NCBI GenBank assembly: GCA_021787845.1
Contig: JAJYLH010000030.1
Coordinates: 1 to 64,000 of the forward strand
Source of the DNA: Myxococcales bacterium
GTDB taxonomy: Bacteria; Myxococcota; Myxococcia; Myxococcales; JAJYLH01
Direction: 5' to 3'
DNA: 64,000 nt
Positions 63,272 through 64,000 of the stretch are shown in pieces. The notes under the pieces were generated by a model. The model ran no database searches. It saw nothing but the letters and a program-made list of their open reading frames with translations, and was not told where the DNA came from. The stretch's first letter is position 1; the number at the start of each line of letters is the position of its first letter. Made by a program: the position numbers and the translations under genes.

Positions 63272-64000
63272 TCAGTCGCCGCCGACCGTCAGCACGAGCT
63301 TGCCATGGACGTGCCCGCCGCGGCTCTGCGCAACGGCATCGCTCGCTTCCGCAAGCGGGAGCTCCCCTTCGATCGTCGGGCGGAGCTCGCCTTGGGCGAC
63401 GAGCTTGGCGAGATAGGCGAGATCGGCGCTTTCGGGCTGGACGCTGGCGAGCACGACCTGCCGTCCTCCAGCGGCACCGAGCCGGGCAAGAGCACTCCAA
63501 GCGAGATTCGACCCTCCCGGGAGCGTTGTGATGTACGTGCCCTTGGGCGCGAGGCACGGGCGACACTGCGCGAAGGTGCGGCTCGCGACCGCATCGAGGA
63601 TGACGTCGTACTGGTCCGGCGAGCGCGTGAAGTCCTCGCGGGTGTAGTCGACGACCCGCTCTGCGCCCAGGCGCTTGACGAGGTCGGCGTTGGGGCCGCT
63701 CGTCACCGCGGTCACGTGCGCGCCCAGGATGCGCCCGAGCTGCACCGCGAAAGTGCCGACGCCGCCCGAGGCGCCATTGACGAGAAGCCGCGCGCCCGCC
63801 GCGAGCCCCGCGCGATTTCGCAACGCTTGCAGCGCGGTCAGGCCCGCCACCGGCATCGCCGCCGCCTCGACGAAGCCCACCTCGTCCGGGAGCCGAGCGG
63901 CCCGCGAGCGCGCGACGACCACCAGCTCGGCCCAGGCGCCGCCGCGGTTGGCGAAGCCGACGATGCGCATGCCGGAGGCGAACGCGTTGGCATCGTCCGG
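63272..64000 (-). CDS. Zinc-independent quinone oxidoreductase-like MDR dehydrogenase (5' end outside window)
   Basis: Partial: the frame continues past base 64000, and at least 243 codons are present. The MDR Rossmann part is clear: LPDEVGFVEAAAMPVAGLTALQAL, the nucleotide loop NGASGGVGTFAVQLGRILGA, TSGPNADLVKRLGAERVVDY and DQYDVILDAVA. The C-terminus closes with RGGHVHGKLVLTVGGD, as in NAD(P)H:quinone oxidoreductases. The zinc-binding Cys of alcohol dehydrogenases are absent in the visible part. The internal Met at 63970 is probably not the start. Confidence 0.85.
   Translation of the reverse strand, partial: PDDANAFASGMRIVGFANRGGAWAELVVVARSRAARLPDEVGFVEAAAMPVAGLTALQALRNRAGLAAGARLLVNGASGGVGTFAVQLGRILGAHVTAVTSGPNADLVKRLGAERVVDYTREDFTRSPDQYDVILDAVASRTFAQCRPCLAPKGTYITTLPGGSNLAWSALARLGAAGGRQVVLASVQPESADLAYLAKLVAQGELRPTIEGELPLAEASDAVAQSRGGHVHGKLVLTVGGD

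Overview
The window is high-GC, gene-dense bacterial chromosome with strong third-position GC bias. Secreted lipoproteins with Asp/Ala/Gly/Ser-rich linkers after the lipobox, Cys-rich repeat lipoproteins, a complete propionyl-CoA carboxylase set with a methylmalonyl-CoA mutase large subunit, and many short palindromic repeats all fit a myxobacterium-like (Myxococcota) lineage. This is inferred from gene content: no rRNA or tRNA lies in the window, so taxonomy cannot be confirmed from it.

Layout. 0-11 kb is housekeeping: convergent glycosyltransferases, greB, a YfgM-like TPR protein followed by a BamB-like propeller, recJ (reverse) and clpB. 11.3-21.2 kb is a reverse-strand seven-gene operon in which every junction is an overlap or a gap of at most 3 nt: Ycf46-like AAA+ ATPase, Upf1-like SF1 helicase, a protein with a PLD-like tail, a coiled-coil protein, DUF2997, DUF1257 (Ycf35-like) and an NrdG-like radical SAM protein. 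I do not recognise it as a named system, and it is the best candidate here for an undescribed (probably conflict or RNA/DNA-processing) system. 21.3-36.5 kb holds envelope proteins, a long-chain acyl-CoA synthetase, a BKACE enzyme, acyl-CoA carboxylase subunits (carboxyltransferase, BCCP, biotin carboxylase) and methylmalonyl-CoA mutase. 36.5-42.4 kb has a membrane glycosyltransferase, a sialidase-like lipoprotein, TatD and TcdA. 42.6-46 kb is a nitric-oxide/Fe-S-repair-type cluster (RIC/ScdA, DUF2249-hemerythrin, YwiC-like, hemerythrin) with a very good sigma-54 promoter. rpiB, a lipoprotein, gdhA and a receiver-PPDK-type protein follow.

53.2-62.0 kb is a second accessory island: a type I restriction-modification operon (hsdM, a half-length hsdS, hsdR) whose middle carries a GIY-YIG gene bracketed by repeats and an ATPase-DUF4276 pair resembling split OLD/PARIS-like immune modules. 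hsdR contains an in-frame 255-bp MITE-like insertion with 23-bp terminal inverted repeats and a 9-bp target duplication. The window ends with a YiiX-type peptidase and the 3' part of a quinone-oxidoreductase-like gene.

Intergenic DNA is rich in repeats: at least four dispersed palindromic families, a 93-bp triple repeat with GCAGTATACTGC palindromes, and a 28-bp tandem array directly upstream of the receiver-PPDK gene. No CRISPR array, rRNA, tRNA or complete insertion sequence was seen.
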